Counted from the stretch's first letter, positions 16,561 to 26,378 are shown. The stretch is DNA of 64,000 nucleotides from Streptomyces sp. CB02980 (GCF_014451325.2 NZ_JACSCH020000008.1:248001-312000); one strand, 5' to 3'. Numbers and translations are program-made. The notes: generated by a model not told the origin, from the letters alone.

Positions 16561-17394
16561 GTGAACACCATCAGCCGTCAGGACGTGCTCGACCGGCTGC
16601 GCGCCCAGGTCGCCGCCGGCCGCCCGATCGTCGGCGCCGGCGCCGGTACGGGACTCTCCGCCAAGTGCGCCGAGGACGGCGGGGTCGACCTGCTGATCAT
16701 CTACAACTCCGGCCGCTACCGGATGGCCGGGCGCGGCTCCCTCGCCGGACTCCTGCCGTACGGCGACGCCAACGCCATCGTCCAGGACATGGCGCGCGAG
16801 GTACTGCCCGTGGTCCGCGACACCCCCGTCCTCGCCGGCGTCTGCGGTACGGACCCGTTCCGCCGCATGGACCTCTTCCTGGACCAGCTCAAGGCCATGG
16901 GCTTCGCTGGCGTGCAGAACTTCCCCACGGTCGGCCTCTACGACGGCACCTTCCGCGTCAACCTGGAGGAGACCGGCATGGGGTACGGCCTGGAGGTCGA
17001 CATGGTCCGCGCCGCCCACGAACGGGACCTGCTCACCGCCCCGTACGTCTTCGACCCCGGGCAGGCGGCCGACATGGCACGGGCCGGCGCCGACGTCCTG
17101 GTGCCCCACGTCGGGCTCACGACCAAGGGGGCCGTCGGGGCGGGGACGGCGATGACGCTCGACCAGGCCGCGGCGGCGGTCCAGGAGATGCACGACGCCG
17201 CCAAGCGCGTGAACCCCGGCATCCTGGTGCTCTGTCACGGCGGTCCCATCGCCGAGCCGGAGGACGCGCGCCACGTTCTGGAGCGCACCACGGGCGTCGT
17301 CGGCTTCTTCGGAGCCTCGTCGATCGAGCGCCTGCCGACGGAGCGGGCCATCACGGAACAGACCCGCGCCTTCAAGGCCCTGACGACCGGCTGA
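16561..17394 (+). CDS. Phosphoenolpyruvate hydrolase-like TIM-barrel protein
   Basis: A 277-residue (beta/alpha)8-type protein with the blocks GAGTGLSAKCAEDGGVDLLI, YNSGRYRMAGRGSLAGLLPY, VCGTDPFRRMDLFLDQLKAM, VQNFPTVGLYDGTFR and LCHGGPIAEPEDA. It belongs to the PEP-hydrolase-like family found fused to, or beside, Tm-1-like domains; the substrate is unknown. Two GTG codons are possible starts: 16561, chosen for its spacing from GAGGAG at 16544-16549, and 16549. In an operon with the Tm-1-like gene, probably under the divergent MocR regulator. Confidence 0.88.
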   Translation: MNTISRQDVLDRLRAQVAAGRPIVGAGAGTGLSAKCAEDGGVDLLIIYNSGRYRMAGRGSLAGLLPYGDANAIVQDMAREVLPVVRDTPVLAGVCGTDPFRRMDLFLDQLKAMGFAGVQNFPTVGLYDGTFRVNLEETGMGYGLEVDMVRAAHERDLLTAPYVFDPGQAADMARAGADVLVPHVGLTTKGAVGAGTAMTLDQAAAAVQEMHDAAKRVNPGILVLCHGGPIAEPEDARHVLERTTGVVGFFGASSIERLPTERAITEQTRAFKALTTG

Positions 17395-17463
17395 CGCCGT
17401 TGTCGGTGGCGTGCCGTACAACTGAGAGCGGGGAAGAGAACGACCGCACGAGGGGGACGGCAC

Positions 17464-20400
17464 GTGGACACTTTCGCGGATCCGGGGGGTGTCGGGCCTG
17501 CGCCCTTCGTCGGGCGGGCACGGGAACTCGACCGGCTCGACGTGCCCCTGCGCCACCGCGCCGAAGGCAGGGGCCCGGCGGTCGTGGAGGTCGTGGGCGA
17601 GCCGGGCATCGGCAAGTCCCGGCTCCTCGCCGAGTTCGCGGCACGGGCGAGGCGGCGCGGAGCGACGGTCCTGCGCGGCCGCGCGGGACCCGCCGTCCCG
17701 GCCGGCTCTGCCGTCCTTGTCGGCTCTTCCGTCCTGGCAGGCCGGGACCCGAGCCCACCTTTCCAAGCGTTCGCGGACGCCTTCGCGGACCTGGACCACC
17801 ACGACCGCGCGCTCTCCCCGGCGCTGTCGGCCCTCGCGGAACTCGTCGAGTCGCCCCCGACGGCGCCCCGCGCGGACCACGGGGCCGATCCTCCGGCCGA
17901 GACGGGATCCACGGCGGGGGCCGTGCGGTCCGGTGGCACTGACGCCGGCCAGGTGCGGCGTATCGCGGCGGCGCTCGGGCGGGTTCCGGCGGACGGGCCC
18001 GTCCTCGTCCTCACACTCGACGACTTCCACGCCGCCGACCCCGCCTCCGTCGCGCTCGTCGACCATCTCCTCCGGCATCCGCTCCGGGCGCCCGTCCTGC
18101 TCGTGCTCGCCCGCCGCGAGCGGCAGACCACGCCCGCGCTCGCCTCCGTCCTCGCCCGTGCCGCCGACTCGGGAGACCTCGCCCAGCTCGCCCTCGGGCC
18201 CTTGGCAGCGGACGACTGCGCCGAGGGGCTCGCCCCCGGGCTGCCGGCCGGCCTCGGCCGGGAGATCCACGCCGTCAGCCACGGCAACCCGCTCTACCAT
18301 CGCGCCCTCGCCCACGCGCGCACCCACGGGGGAGGGGTGCCCGGGACCGGACCCGTGGCGGTGCTCCTCGACGAGCTCGCCCCGCTCGACGGGGCGCAGC
18401 GGGCGGTCGTCGAGGCGCTCGCCGTGCTCGACGGGCGCGCCACGGCCGAACTGCTCGCCGCCGCCGTGACCCCGCACCCGATCGGCCCGCCTCCGATCGA
18501 CCCGCCCCCGATCCCCCCGCACCCGACGGACCTGCCGCAACCACCGTCCCCCTCGCACCCGTCGGGCCCGCCGGACCCCATGGCCCTGGACGACGTGCTC
18601 AGGGAGCTGACCCGCCGTGACCTCGTCCGGCCCGACGACGACGGGCGGATCCTCGTCCTGCGCCACCCCGCCCTGCCCGAGCTCGTCCGGGGCACGCTCG
18701 ACCCGTGGCGGCGCCGTGAACTGCACCGGCGGGCGGCCGACGCGCTCGCCGCTGCCGGGGCGCCCGTGACCGAGCGTGCTCCGCACCTGGTCCGCGCCGT
18801 GACGGCCTGGCACCCGGACGTCGCCGCCGAGCTGGTCGAGGCCGCCGAGCGGATCGGCGCGGCCGACCCCGCGCGCGCCGCCCACTGGCTGGGGGCCGTC
18901 CTCGCCCTGCTTCCCGACACCCCCGAGCACCGTGCCACCTGGCGCGATCTGACGCTCCGACGGGCCCAGGCCCTCGGATCCGCCGGCCGGGTGGCGGAGA
19001 GCCGGGACCTCCTCCACCACCTCGTCGACACCTGCCGTGCGCCGGACACGGCCGAGCTGCGGACCTCCGCCGTCCTGCTCTGCGCCTTCATGGAGCGCCA
19101 CCTCGGCCGCTACCCGGAGGCGGACGCACTGCTCCGCCGCGAGCTGGAGCGCACCCCCGGCCCCCGCCCCGACCTGCGGACCTGGCTCGTCGTCGAGTGG
19201 GGCTGCCGGGCCCTGTTCGCCGCCCGGTACCCCGAGGTCCGGTCCGTCGTCGACCGAACCCTCGAAGAGGCCCGCCGGCGGCGCGACGAGGCGGGCACGG
19301 CGGAGGTGCTCACCCTGGCCGCGCTCGGCGAGGTGTACGAGGGCGAGACCGCCGCCGCCCGTGTCCACGCGGCGGAGGCCGCGGCCCTCACCGACACCTT
19401 CACCGACGGCGAACTGGCCGCCCACCCGGAGTCGTTGGTACGGCTCGGCTGGACCGAGGTCTTCCTGGAGGAGTACGGGCGGGCGGAGCGCCATGCCACC
19501 CGCGGCATCGGGATGGCCCGGCGCGCCGGACGCCCCTTCGCGCTCTCGCAGTTGCTGCTCTGCTCGGCGTACGTCCACTTCCTGACCGGCAGGGTCGGTG
19601 CGGCGCTCGACCTGGCCGAGGAGTCGCTCGCCGTCGCCCGCGCCCTGGGCGGTGCCGAACTCGTCGGCTTCAGCGGGGCGATCCGGGCCGTGGTCCTCCT
19701 CCACGCCCGGCCCCTGGGCGACCCCGAGCCGTCGGCAGCCGCCGCGGAGGCCGCGGCCACGGTGGGGACCGCCGAGGGCTGGTGGGCCACCCAGACCCGC
19801 TCCCTGCTCGGCTACGCCGTGCCGCTCCACAGGGACCCGCACCGGGTGCGCGAGGTGCTCGTGCGCGCGGGCGGCGACCGGAACCTCTCCCGGCTCCAGC
19901 CCTCGCTGCGCCCCGGATACCTCGAACTGCTCGCGGGCGCGGCCCTCGCCACCGGAGACCCGGCGGAGGCCGAGCGGGTCGCCCGCCGGGCCCTCGCGGA
20001 GGCGGAGCCGCTCGGGCTGCCCGTACAGCGCGCCGCCGCACTGCGCGCCTGGGGACAGGTCCTGGCCCGGCGCGGCGAATCGGCTTCCGCCGCACGGGCG
20101 TTCTCCGACGCGGCACGGGAGAGCGCACGCTCGGGGGCCGTCCTGCGGGAGGCCCACAGCCTGCTCCTCGCCGCGCCGCAGACACATGCGGCGGGCGACG
20201 GGAAACGGGCCGCCGCCCAGTGGCGCAGAGGCAGGCGACTGGCCTTCGAGGGAGGCGCCCGCATGCTGGTCGATCTGGCCGACCGCACCCGCCCTGCCCC
20301 TCCGGAGGGCGCGGCCGGGGGCCGGCTCGCCGGCCTCACCCCGAGGGAACGGGAGATCTCGGTCCTGGTCGCCGAGGGACTCACCAACCAGGCCGTGGCC

Positions 20401-20541
20401 GACCGGCTCTGTCTCAGCCCGCGCACGGTCGAGAGCCATGTCGCCCGGGTCTACCGCAAGACGGGAGTGGAGAGCCGGGCGGCCCTCGCCTCCCTCGTGG
20501 TCAGGGACGGCGTCGGCGAGGGTCAGTTCTCGCGGGGATAG
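17464..20541 (+). CDS. Large ATPase LuxR-family transcriptional regulator (LAL/STAND type)
   Basis: 1025 residues. N-terminal AAA/STAND ATPase with Walker A GEPGIGKS (residues about 45-52) and the Walker B-like VLTLDDFHAADPASVALVDH. A proline-rich linker (about 340-375, many PP and PxP) separates it from a long helical-repeat (TPR-like) sensor region. The C-terminal LuxR HTH is LTPREREISVLVAEGLTNQA followed by VADRLCLSPRTVESHVARVYRKTG (about 955-1010). Such regulators are typically activators of secondary-metabolite or sugar genes; no target is obvious here. GTG start at 17464 with GGGGGACGGCAC upstream. The 3' end overlaps the convergent kinase gene by 19 bases, so their mRNAs are complementary there. 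Confidence 0.92.
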   Translation: MDTFADPGGVGPAPFVGRARELDRLDVPLRHRAEGRGPAVVEVVGEPGIGKSRLLAEFAARARRRGATVLRGRAGPAVPAGSAVLVGSSVLAGRDPSPPFQAFADAFADLDHHDRALSPALSALAELVESPPTAPRADHGADPPAETGSTAGAVRSGGTDAGQVRRIAAALGRVPADGPVLVLTLDDFHAADPASVALVDHLLRHPLRAPVLLVLARRERQTTPALASVLARAADSGDLAQLALGPLAADDCAEGLAPGLPAGLGREIHAVSHGNPLYHRALAHARTHGGGVPGTGPVAVLLDELAPLDGAQRAVVEALAVLDGRATAELLAAAVTPHPIGPPPIDPPPIPPHPTDLPQPPSPSHPSGPPDPMALDDVLRELTRRDLVRPDDDGRILVLRHPALPELVRGTLDPWRRRELHRRAADALAAAGAPVTERAPHLVRAVTAWHPDVAAELVEAAERIGAADPARAAHWLGAVLALLPDTPEHRATWRDLTLRRAQALGSAGRVAESRDLLHHLVDTCRAPDTAELRTSAVLLCAFMERHLGRYPEADALLRRELERTPGPRPDLRTWLVVEWGCRALFAARYPEVRSVVDRTLEEARRRRDEAGTAEVLTLAALGEVYEGETAAARVHAAEAAALTDTFTDGELAAHPESLVRLGWTEVFLEEYGRAERHATRGIGMARRAGRPFALSQLLLCSAYVHFLTGRVGAALDLAEESLAVARALGGAELVGFSGAIRAVVLLHARPLGDPEPSAAAAEAAATVGTAEGWWATQTRSLLGYAVPLHRDPHRVREVLVRAGGDRNLSRLQPSLRPGYLELLAGAALATGDPAEAERVARRALAEAEPLGLPVQRAAALRAWGQVLARRGESASAARAFSDAARESARSGAVLREAHSLLLAAPQTHAAGDGKRAAAQWRRGRRLAFEGGARMLVDLADRTRPAPPEGAAGGRLAGLTPREREISVLVAEGLTNQAVADRLCLSPRTVESHVARVYRKTGVESRAALASLVVRDGVGEGQFSRG

Positions 20542-22385
20542 GTCGCCGTCACCCGGCCCTTCGCGTCCGCCTGGAGATACGCGGAGCCGTACGTGTCGGA
20601 CAGGTAGACGCTCATGCCCGCCTTGGTCCCGAAGATCGACGAGGGCGGGTTCATGACGAGGTAGCGGCTGGTCGGCTCGGCGACGCCCAGTTCCTTGTCC
20701 GCGCGCTTCATCAGTGCCGGCAGGGCGTCCCAGTCGAAGTCGTTGAGGTCGGTCGGGACCGAGCCGGGGAAGGCCGTGCCGGATCCCTGGCGGACGGCGG
20801 CGTCCTCGCCCCGGTACATGTACCGGTCGTACCGCTTCGTGCTGCCCTTGACGAGTGACTCGGCGATCGCGTAGTCCGGGTACACGACGAAGCTGGTCAC
20901 CATGGTCCCGCCCGCGGCCTCCTTGATCGCGGCGATGGCGGACCGGACCCCGGCGGGGGTCAGCAGACTGCCCTTCACCGGGGCGACGTCCTTCGACGAC
21001 GACGGCGAAGGCGTCGACGCCGACGTCGGTTCGTCCGACGCGTCGGGCCGCTGGGCGACCGGGCCCTGCTGCGACGGAGGCGCGCTGCTCGGCCCGCTTC
21101 CCGGGTCGCCGGGCCGCCAGTCCCACGTCATCGCGGCGACGGGAATCCCCACGGCGAGCACCACGACGGCGGCGGAACCCAGGAAACGGGCGGTACGACT
21201 CCGCAGTCGGCCGGCGGCACGGGCCGGGGAGGCGGACGAGGGAGCCGTCGCGGGGGAGACCCCGGGGGGCGCGAACACGGCCGCAGCCGCGGGGGGAGCG
21301 GCCCACGGGGGAGCGGCTGCGGGCGAGCCGCCCTGCGACGCCGTCGCGGCGGCTGCCGAACCCGCGCCCGAGGTCGCCGGAGGTGCCGGTTGGCTCGCCG
21401 GAGGTGCCAGGTGGAACGAGGTCGCCTCGCCCCCGCCGGTGCCTGCCGCACCCGGCTCGCCGAAGGCCTCCGGGCCCGCCCCGTGCGCGGGAGCCGCCGC
21501 CAGGTCCCGTACCGCGCCGGCGTCCTGACGGAGTGCCGGTCGGGCGCTCGGGTCCGGTGACGCGACGGTGGCGAGCGCGCGGTCGAGTTCCTCCGCGTCC
21601 GGGCGGGCGGACGGCTCCCTCACCAGCAGCCTGTTCAGCAGGCCGGTGAGCTCGCCGGCGCGCCGCGGGGGCGGTACGTCGTCGGAGAGGACGGCCGCCA
21701 GCGTCGCGAGCGTGTTCTCCCGGCGCAACGGGTGGTGGCCCTCGACCGCCACGTACAGCACCATGCCGAGCGACCACAGGTCGGCGGCCGGGCCGCTGCC
21801 GCCACCGCCGCGGATCCGCTCGGGCGCCATGTAGTCGGGCGAGCCGATGATCGAGCCCGAGGCCGTCAGGACGGTGGACTCGCGGATCGCGGCGATGCCG
21901 AAGTCCGTGAGCACCGGCCGCCCGTCGGGGCGCAGCAGGACGTTGGCGGGCTTGACGTCGCGGTGCTCGATGTCCCGCTCGTGTGCGGCCCGCAGGGCCG
22001 AGAGCAGCTCGCGGCCGAGCGCGGCGGCCTCGACCGGGGTCATCGAGCCCCGGTCGAGCCGGTCCTGGAGGGAGCCGCCGGTGACCAGCTCCATCACGAG
22101 CCACGGGTAGGTGCCCTCGCCGGCGTCGACGATGTGATGGATGGTCACCACGTTGGGGTGGTCGATCCGGGCGAGGGCGCGCGCCTCGCGCAGGACACGC
22201 TCGCGCAGGGTCCGGGCGCCCTCGACGTCGTGCTCGGCGTGCGCGGGGTCCGGCGGGCGCACCTCCTTGACCGCCACGTCACGGTGGAGGACCAGGTCGC
22301 GGGCGCGCCAGACCGTTCCCATCCCACCGCCGCCCAGCCGCTCCACCAGCTCGAAACGGCCGTCGATCACTCTGTTCACTCGCAC
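20523..22385 (-). CDS. Membrane-anchored Hanks-type Ser/Thr protein kinase
   Basis: 620 residues. Kinase domain 10-270: glycine loop LGGGGMGTVWRA, VAVKEV lysine, catalytic HRDVKPANVLL, DFG in LTDFGIAA, activation segment GSPDYMAPER. A Pro/Ala-rich juxtamembrane region follows, then one transmembrane segment FLGSAAVVVLAVGIPVAAM (about 395-413) and an extracellular domain of about 190 residues (SLLTPAGVRSAIAAIKEAAG ... GSAYLQADAKGRVTATYP) that looks like a sensor and has no PASTA repeats. GTG start at 22385; the start overlaps the stop of the upstream TPR gene by ten bases, indicating translational coupling and a shared pathway. Confidence 0.93.
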   Translation of the reverse strand: MRVNRVIDGRFELVERLGGGGMGTVWRARDLVLHRDVAVKEVRPPDPAHAEHDVEGARTLRERVLREARALARIDHPNVVTIHHIVDAGEGTYPWLVMELVTGGSLQDRLDRGSMTPVEAAALGRELLSALRAAHERDIEHRDVKPANVLLRPDGRPVLTDFGIAAIRESTVLTASGSIIGSPDYMAPERIRGGGGSGPAADLWSLGMVLYVAVEGHHPLRRENTLATLAAVLSDDVPPPRRAGELTGLLNRLLVREPSARPDAEELDRALATVASPDPSARPALRQDAGAVRDLAAAPAHGAGPEAFGEPGAAGTGGGEATSFHLAPPASQPAPPATSGAGSAAAATASQGGSPAAAPPWAAPPAAAAVFAPPGVSPATAPSSASPARAAGRLRSRTARFLGSAAVVVLAVGIPVAAMTWDWRPGDPGSGPSSAPPSQQGPVAQRPDASDEPTSASTPSPSSSKDVAPVKGSLLTPAGVRSAIAAIKEAAGGTMVTSFVVYPDYAIAESLVKGSTKRYDRYMYRGEDAAVRQGSGTAFPGSVPTDLNDFDWDALPALMKRADKELGVAEPTSRYLVMNPPSSIFGTKAGMSVYLSDTYGSAYLQADAKGRVTATYPREN

Positions 22386-23956
22386 CCCTGTACTCGGGTC
22401 CCCGGGGCGGTGGCGGCCTGCGGCCCGGCCCCGCCCACTTCGCCGTACACGTCGACCTGGTAGCGCCCCGGCGGTCCGAACGGCTCCGGGAGTTCACGCA
22501 AGCCCGGCCACGGCCCCTGCGTGGTCCCGTCCGGGGCACCACCCTCCGCCGCGGCCTCGGTCTCGGCCTTCGCGTCGGCGTAGACCGTACCGCCCGTGCC
22601 GCGGATCTCCGGCACCGGGCGGTGGGTCCCCGCCAGGCACAGCGCGTGCGCCGCCCGGTGGCTCAGGGCCGCGCCATGACGTCGGTCGCCCCACGACCGG
22701 GCCTCTGCCGCGGCGAGCTCGTACTCCCGCGCCGCCCGGCCGGGTTCGTCCAGGTGCAGCAGACACTCGGCGAGCCAGGCCCTGGCCCGTACCCGCGCCG
22801 CCGTGTCACCGTCCTCCGCGAACCCGGGCAGCGCCTGTCCGAGGAGGCCGAGGGCCTTGCCGTAGCGTCCGCGCTCCGCGTGCGCGACACCGAGCAGGAG
22901 CCGTGCGAAGGCACCCACGCGGACGTCCTGGGCAGGCCCGTCGGTGTGCCGGACGGCCTCGGCGAGCAGCGCCAGCCGCTCGCCGTCCTCCTCCACCGAC
23001 TCCTCCGGCACCCCCTCCGCCACCTCCTTCGCGTCCCGGGCCGTACGCCCCTGCTCGCCGGACCCGGCGACCGCCCGGGCCAGGGCAAGACAGAGCCGGG
23101 CCCGGTCGGCGGCCCGCAGCGGCGCGTCCGTCACCTCGGAGGCGAGGGCGGCTCGGAGGAGTGCGGCCGCCTCCTCGTGCGCGCCGGTCGTACGCAGCAC
23201 GGCGGCGAGCAGGAGTTGATGCCCGGTGGCAGGCCACAGCCGGCCCCCGGCCCGGTGGTCGTCGAGCGCCGTTCTCAGCTGGGCCTGTGCGGCCGCCGGG
23301 TCGTCGGGCGCCGTGATCCGGCCGAGCAGCGCGCGCGTGTCGGCGAGCACGCCGAGGACGGCGTGGTCCGCCCGGTGCGGCGCTGCGAAGGCGATCAGCC
23401 GGGTGAGTTCCTCGCGCAGGGCGGCTGCCTCGGCCGCCGGGTCGGGTGCGGTGTCGAGCAGATCGGCGCGGGCCCGGCCGTGCAGCAGACGCACCGTCGC
23501 GGTCTCGGTGACCCCGGCCCGCCCGACTCGGTGGAGGGCCGTGGCCCGCTCGCACAGCTCCGCGAGCCGGGCGCAGGCCGTCGCTCCGGTCCCGGGGCCC
23601 GCGAGGAGCGCACGCGCCCGCGAGACCAGGGCCTTGCCCCGCTGCCCGGCCTGCTCGTGCAGATCGGCGGCCCGGAAGAAGAGCGGCCCCGCGGCCGGGC
23701 GTGCGGCGCCCCGGCAGTCGAGCGCGGTCGCGTCCAGGGCGTCGGCGTGGTCCCCGGGGGTGAGGGCCCCGCCCGCGCGCTGAAGGGCCGTCGCGGCCCG
23801 CTCCCAGGCGCTTCCGGCCCAGGGGTGCCCATGGGCGGTGAGCCGCCGGGCCCGGTGGAGCAGCTCGTGCGGATCCTCCGGCTCGTCGCCGGTACCGGCC
23901 CCCCGGTCGTACGGACGCACATCGAGGCGGAACTCGTCGGGCGAGCGGCTGCTCAT
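22376..23956 (-). CDS. TPR-like helical-repeat protein coupled to the kinase gene
   Basis: About 526 residues, rich in Ala/Leu/Arg with regularly spaced helical pairs (for example LFFRAADLHEQAGQRGKALV, ATGHQLLLAAVLRTTGAHEE, LLGVAHAERGRYGKALGLL) typical of degenerate tetratricopeptide repeats. No catalytic motif was seen. It precedes and overlaps the Ser/Thr kinase gene, so it may be a scaffold or substrate of that kinase; this is inference from position. The ATG at 23956 (MSSRSPDEF) was chosen because the sequence before it has no helical pattern; the frame stays open to 23998. Confidence 0.78.
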   Translation of the reverse strand: MSSRSPDEFRLDVRPYDRGAGTGDEPEDPHELLHRARRLTAHGHPWAGSAWERAATALQRAGGALTPGDHADALDATALDCRGAARPAAGPLFFRAADLHEQAGQRGKALVSRARALLAGPGTGATACARLAELCERATALHRVGRAGVTETATVRLLHGRARADLLDTAPDPAAEAAALREELTRLIAFAAPHRADHAVLGVLADTRALLGRITAPDDPAAAQAQLRTALDDHRAGGRLWPATGHQLLLAAVLRTTGAHEEAAALLRAALASEVTDAPLRAADRARLCLALARAVAGSGEQGRTARDAKEVAEGVPEESVEEDGERLALLAEAVRHTDGPAQDVRVGAFARLLLGVAHAERGRYGKALGLLGQALPGFAEDGDTAARVRARAWLAECLLHLDEPGRAAREYELAAAEARSWGDRRHGAALSHRAAHALCLAGTHRPVPEIRGTGGTVYADAKAETEAAAEGGAPDGTTQGPWPGLRELPEPFGPPGRYQVDVYGEVGGAGPQAATAPGTRVQGCE

Positions 23957-24284
23957 GTGGGGGGTGCTCCGGGGAGAGGGGACGGGAGGGAACTGCACAC
24001 CCGGCAGAACCCGCGAACACAGAGGTCGGACCGACTTTCGCAGCCCCGAGCCGCCCGCACATCCGTAGAACTACGGAATCCGCCGTCCCGGTGTCCCCCT
24101 CCCCCTCTCCCACCGACTCTCACCCCGCCTCTCCCACCGACTCTCACCCCGCCCCCACCCCGTACCGCCCCTCCCCACCGCATCGATCGGCCGCACTGCG
24201 CAGAGCCCGCGCCCAGGTACTCGGCTAGGGTGATTCGATAGGGAATGCGCCCCCCGGGGCCGGGCCGATGCGTAGGTCGATGCG
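23957..24284. other. Gene-free divergent promoter region with short repeats
   Basis: 328 bases between two divergent genes. It contains two direct copies of a roughly 25-base CT-rich segment (CTCTCCCACCGACTCTCACC) at about 24111-24150, and a possible -10 (TAGGGT, about 24225) for the downstream PAS/PP2C gene. No open frame with coding character was seen. Confidence 0.5.
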
Positions 24285-26345
24285 TTGGAGACTCACGAGT
24301 CGTCGAGCAGGGTTCCGCAGCCGCCCCGGGCGGCCGTCGGGGACGCGGGTGTGCTCCGCGAGCTGCTCCCGATCGCCCTGTGGCGTGAGGACGCCGAGGG
24401 TCGCATCGTCGAGTGGTCGCTCGCCGCGCAGGATCTGCTCGGCCACCGCCCCGAGCATGTGATCGGGCGGCTCGCCACGCCCCTCCTCGTCCCCGACGAC
24501 AACCGTGAACTCGCCGAACGGCTCACTCATCGCGTCCAGGCCGGCGAGACCATGGTCGGCACCCTCCCCGTCCGGCACCGCGACGGGCACACGGTCGCCA
24601 TGGAGATGTGGATCGTGCCGGCCGCCGACCCGGACGGCCGGCCGGGCGCGATGCTCATCGCGGTGGAGACCTCCGAGGTCCTGCGCATGCGGGAGAACCT
24701 CGCGGCGATGGAGAGCCTCTTCACCCAGTCGCCGATCGGTCTCGCCCTGCTCGGCCCCGACCTGCGGTTCCTCCGGGTGAACGACGCCCTGGCCCGGATG
24801 AACGGGGTGGCGGCCGCCGAGCACGTGGGTCACCGCCTCACCGAAGTGGTGCCCGGTGTCAACGCCGCCTCGCTCGAATCCCTGATGCGCCAGGTCATGG
24901 AGAGCGGGAACGCCGTCGTGGACGCCCGCCGGGTCGGCCGTACCCCCGCCGACCCCGATCGCGACCGCATCTGGTCCTGCTCGTACGCCCCGCTCATCGA
25001 CCGCACCGACCGGCGGTCCCTGGGACTCATCGCGTCCCTGGTGGACATCACCGAGAGCCAGGAGGCGCACACCGAGGTCGAGCGGGCCCGCCACCGCTTC
25101 GCCCTGCTCGCCGAGGCCGGGGCGCGGATCGGCACGACCCTGGACCTGCAGCAGACGGCCGAGGAGACGGTACGTTTCCTCGTGCCGCAGCTGGCCGACT
25201 CGGCGGACGTCCAGATGCTGGAGTCCGTTCTGGAGCCGGACGACCCGGTGGCCTCCACGCGCGGGGTGCTACGGCGACTCGCGGCCCGCTTCCCGGACCC
25301 CACGGCCCCCACGTCCCTGCTCGTCCCGGGGCAGACCTTCCAGATCCCGCTGGACTCCGTGTACGAGGGGGTCGTCGCCCGCGGCAGGCCCACGAACCTC
25401 TTCACGTCCGACATCCCGCAACTCTTCACCGACCCGCGCACCGAGGCGCTCCGCACCTACTTCGCCACCCGCATCGGTTCGGCGCGGCTCGTCCCCATGG
25501 TGGCCCGCGGCCAGGTGCTCGGCTCGGTCACGGTGACCCGGCTGCGGACCCGTGAGCCCTTCGACGCGCAGGACTGCGTCCTCATCGACGAGGTCGTGGC
25601 CCGGGCCGCCCTCAACATCGACAACGCGCGCCTCTACACCACCCAACGGGAGGCCGCCCTCACCCTGCAGCGCAGCCTCACCAACAGCGCGCTGCCCGCC
25701 GTCACCGGGCTCGAACTCACCGGCCGCTACCTGCCCGCGAGCGCCCATGACGTCGGCGGCGACTGGTTCGACGTCATCGCCGTACCAGGCGGCAGGACCG
25801 GCCTCGTCATCGGTGACGTCATGGGGCACGGCATCCACGCGGCCGCGGTCATGGGCCAACTGCGCACGGCGGTACGGACCCTGGCCCGTCACGACATTCC
25901 GCCGGCCGAGATGCTCAGCTCCCTCGACGCCGTCGTCGCCGACCTCGGTGAGGACACGATGGCGACCTGCGTGTACGCAGTCCACGACCCGGCCACCGGC
26001 GGCTGGGTCATCGCGCGCGCCGGTCATCCACCGCCGGCCGTGGCCACCCCGGACGGGACGATCACCTTCCTCGACGGGCCGCCGGGAACCCCACTGGGCA
26101 CCGGCGCCCACGACTTCGGCACCGAGGAGGTCGCCCTGCCCGAGGGCGGGCTGCTCGTCCTCTACACGGACGGCCTCATCGAGGCCCGCGACCGCGACCT
26201 CGACGAGGGGATGCGACAGCTCGCGGGGGCGCTCCGGCACCTCGACCGCCCTCTGGACGAGCTGTGCGACGACATCCTGAAGCAGCTGCTCGCGGCACCC
26301 GCGCAGGACGACGTGGCGATTCTGCTCGCCCGTACGACCAGCTGA
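24285..26345 (+). CDS. PAS-PAS-GAF-PP2C (SpoIIE-type) serine phosphatase
   Basis: 686 residues. PAS 1 (about 25-125, LPIALWREDAEGRIVEWSLA), PAS 2 (about 140-250, TQSPIGLALLGPDLRFLRVN), a GAF domain (about 265-430, GTTLDLQQTAEETVRFLVPQ) and a C-terminal PPM/SpoIIE phosphatase: ALTLQRSLTNSALPA, YLPASAHDVGGDWFDVIAVP with the metal Asp pair, VIGDVMGHGIHAAAVMGQLR and LLVLYTDGLIEARDRDLD. These proteins dephosphorylate STAS anti-anti-sigma factors in partner-switching cascades. The STAS gene at the start of the window is a conceivable but unproven partner. The first start is TTG at 24285 without a clear RBS; GTG at 24351 is a credible alternative. Confidence 0.92.
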   Translation: METHESSSRVPQPPRAAVGDAGVLRELLPIALWREDAEGRIVEWSLAAQDLLGHRPEHVIGRLATPLLVPDDNRELAERLTHRVQAGETMVGTLPVRHRDGHTVAMEMWIVPAADPDGRPGAMLIAVETSEVLRMRENLAAMESLFTQSPIGLALLGPDLRFLRVNDALARMNGVAAAEHVGHRLTEVVPGVNAASLESLMRQVMESGNAVVDARRVGRTPADPDRDRIWSCSYAPLIDRTDRRSLGLIASLVDITESQEAHTEVERARHRFALLAEAGARIGTTLDLQQTAEETVRFLVPQLADSADVQMLESVLEPDDPVASTRGVLRRLAARFPDPTAPTSLLVPGQTFQIPLDSVYEGVVARGRPTNLFTSDIPQLFTDPRTEALRTYFATRIGSARLVPMVARGQVLGSVTVTRLRTREPFDAQDCVLIDEVVARAALNIDNARLYTTQREAALTLQRSLTNSALPAVTGLELTGRYLPASAHDVGGDWFDVIAVPGGRTGLVIGDVMGHGIHAAAVMGQLRTAVRTLARHDIPPAEMLSSLDAVVADLGEDTMATCVYAVHDPATGGWVIARAGHPPPAVATPDGTITFLDGPPGTPLGTGAHDFGTEEVALPEGGLLVLYTDGLIEARDRDLDEGMRQLAGALRHLDRPLDELCDDILKQLLAAPAQDDVAILLARTTS

Positions 26346-26347
26346 CA

Positions 26348-26378
26348 TCCCGTACGGCGTTCAGCCGGTCGTACGGGA
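26348..26378. terminator. Bidirectional hairpin between convergent genes
   Basis: Nine-base arms TCCCGTACG / CGTACGGGA with a 13-base loop, directly after the phosphatase stop and before the convergent DinB gene's end. No long T run, as is usual in streptomycetes. Confidence 0.7.

Noticed and set aside
15166..22104. 2312-codon minus-strand open frame
   Set aside because: Crosses several well-supported plus-strand genes and the kinase gene, with no protein-like pattern; a GC artefact.
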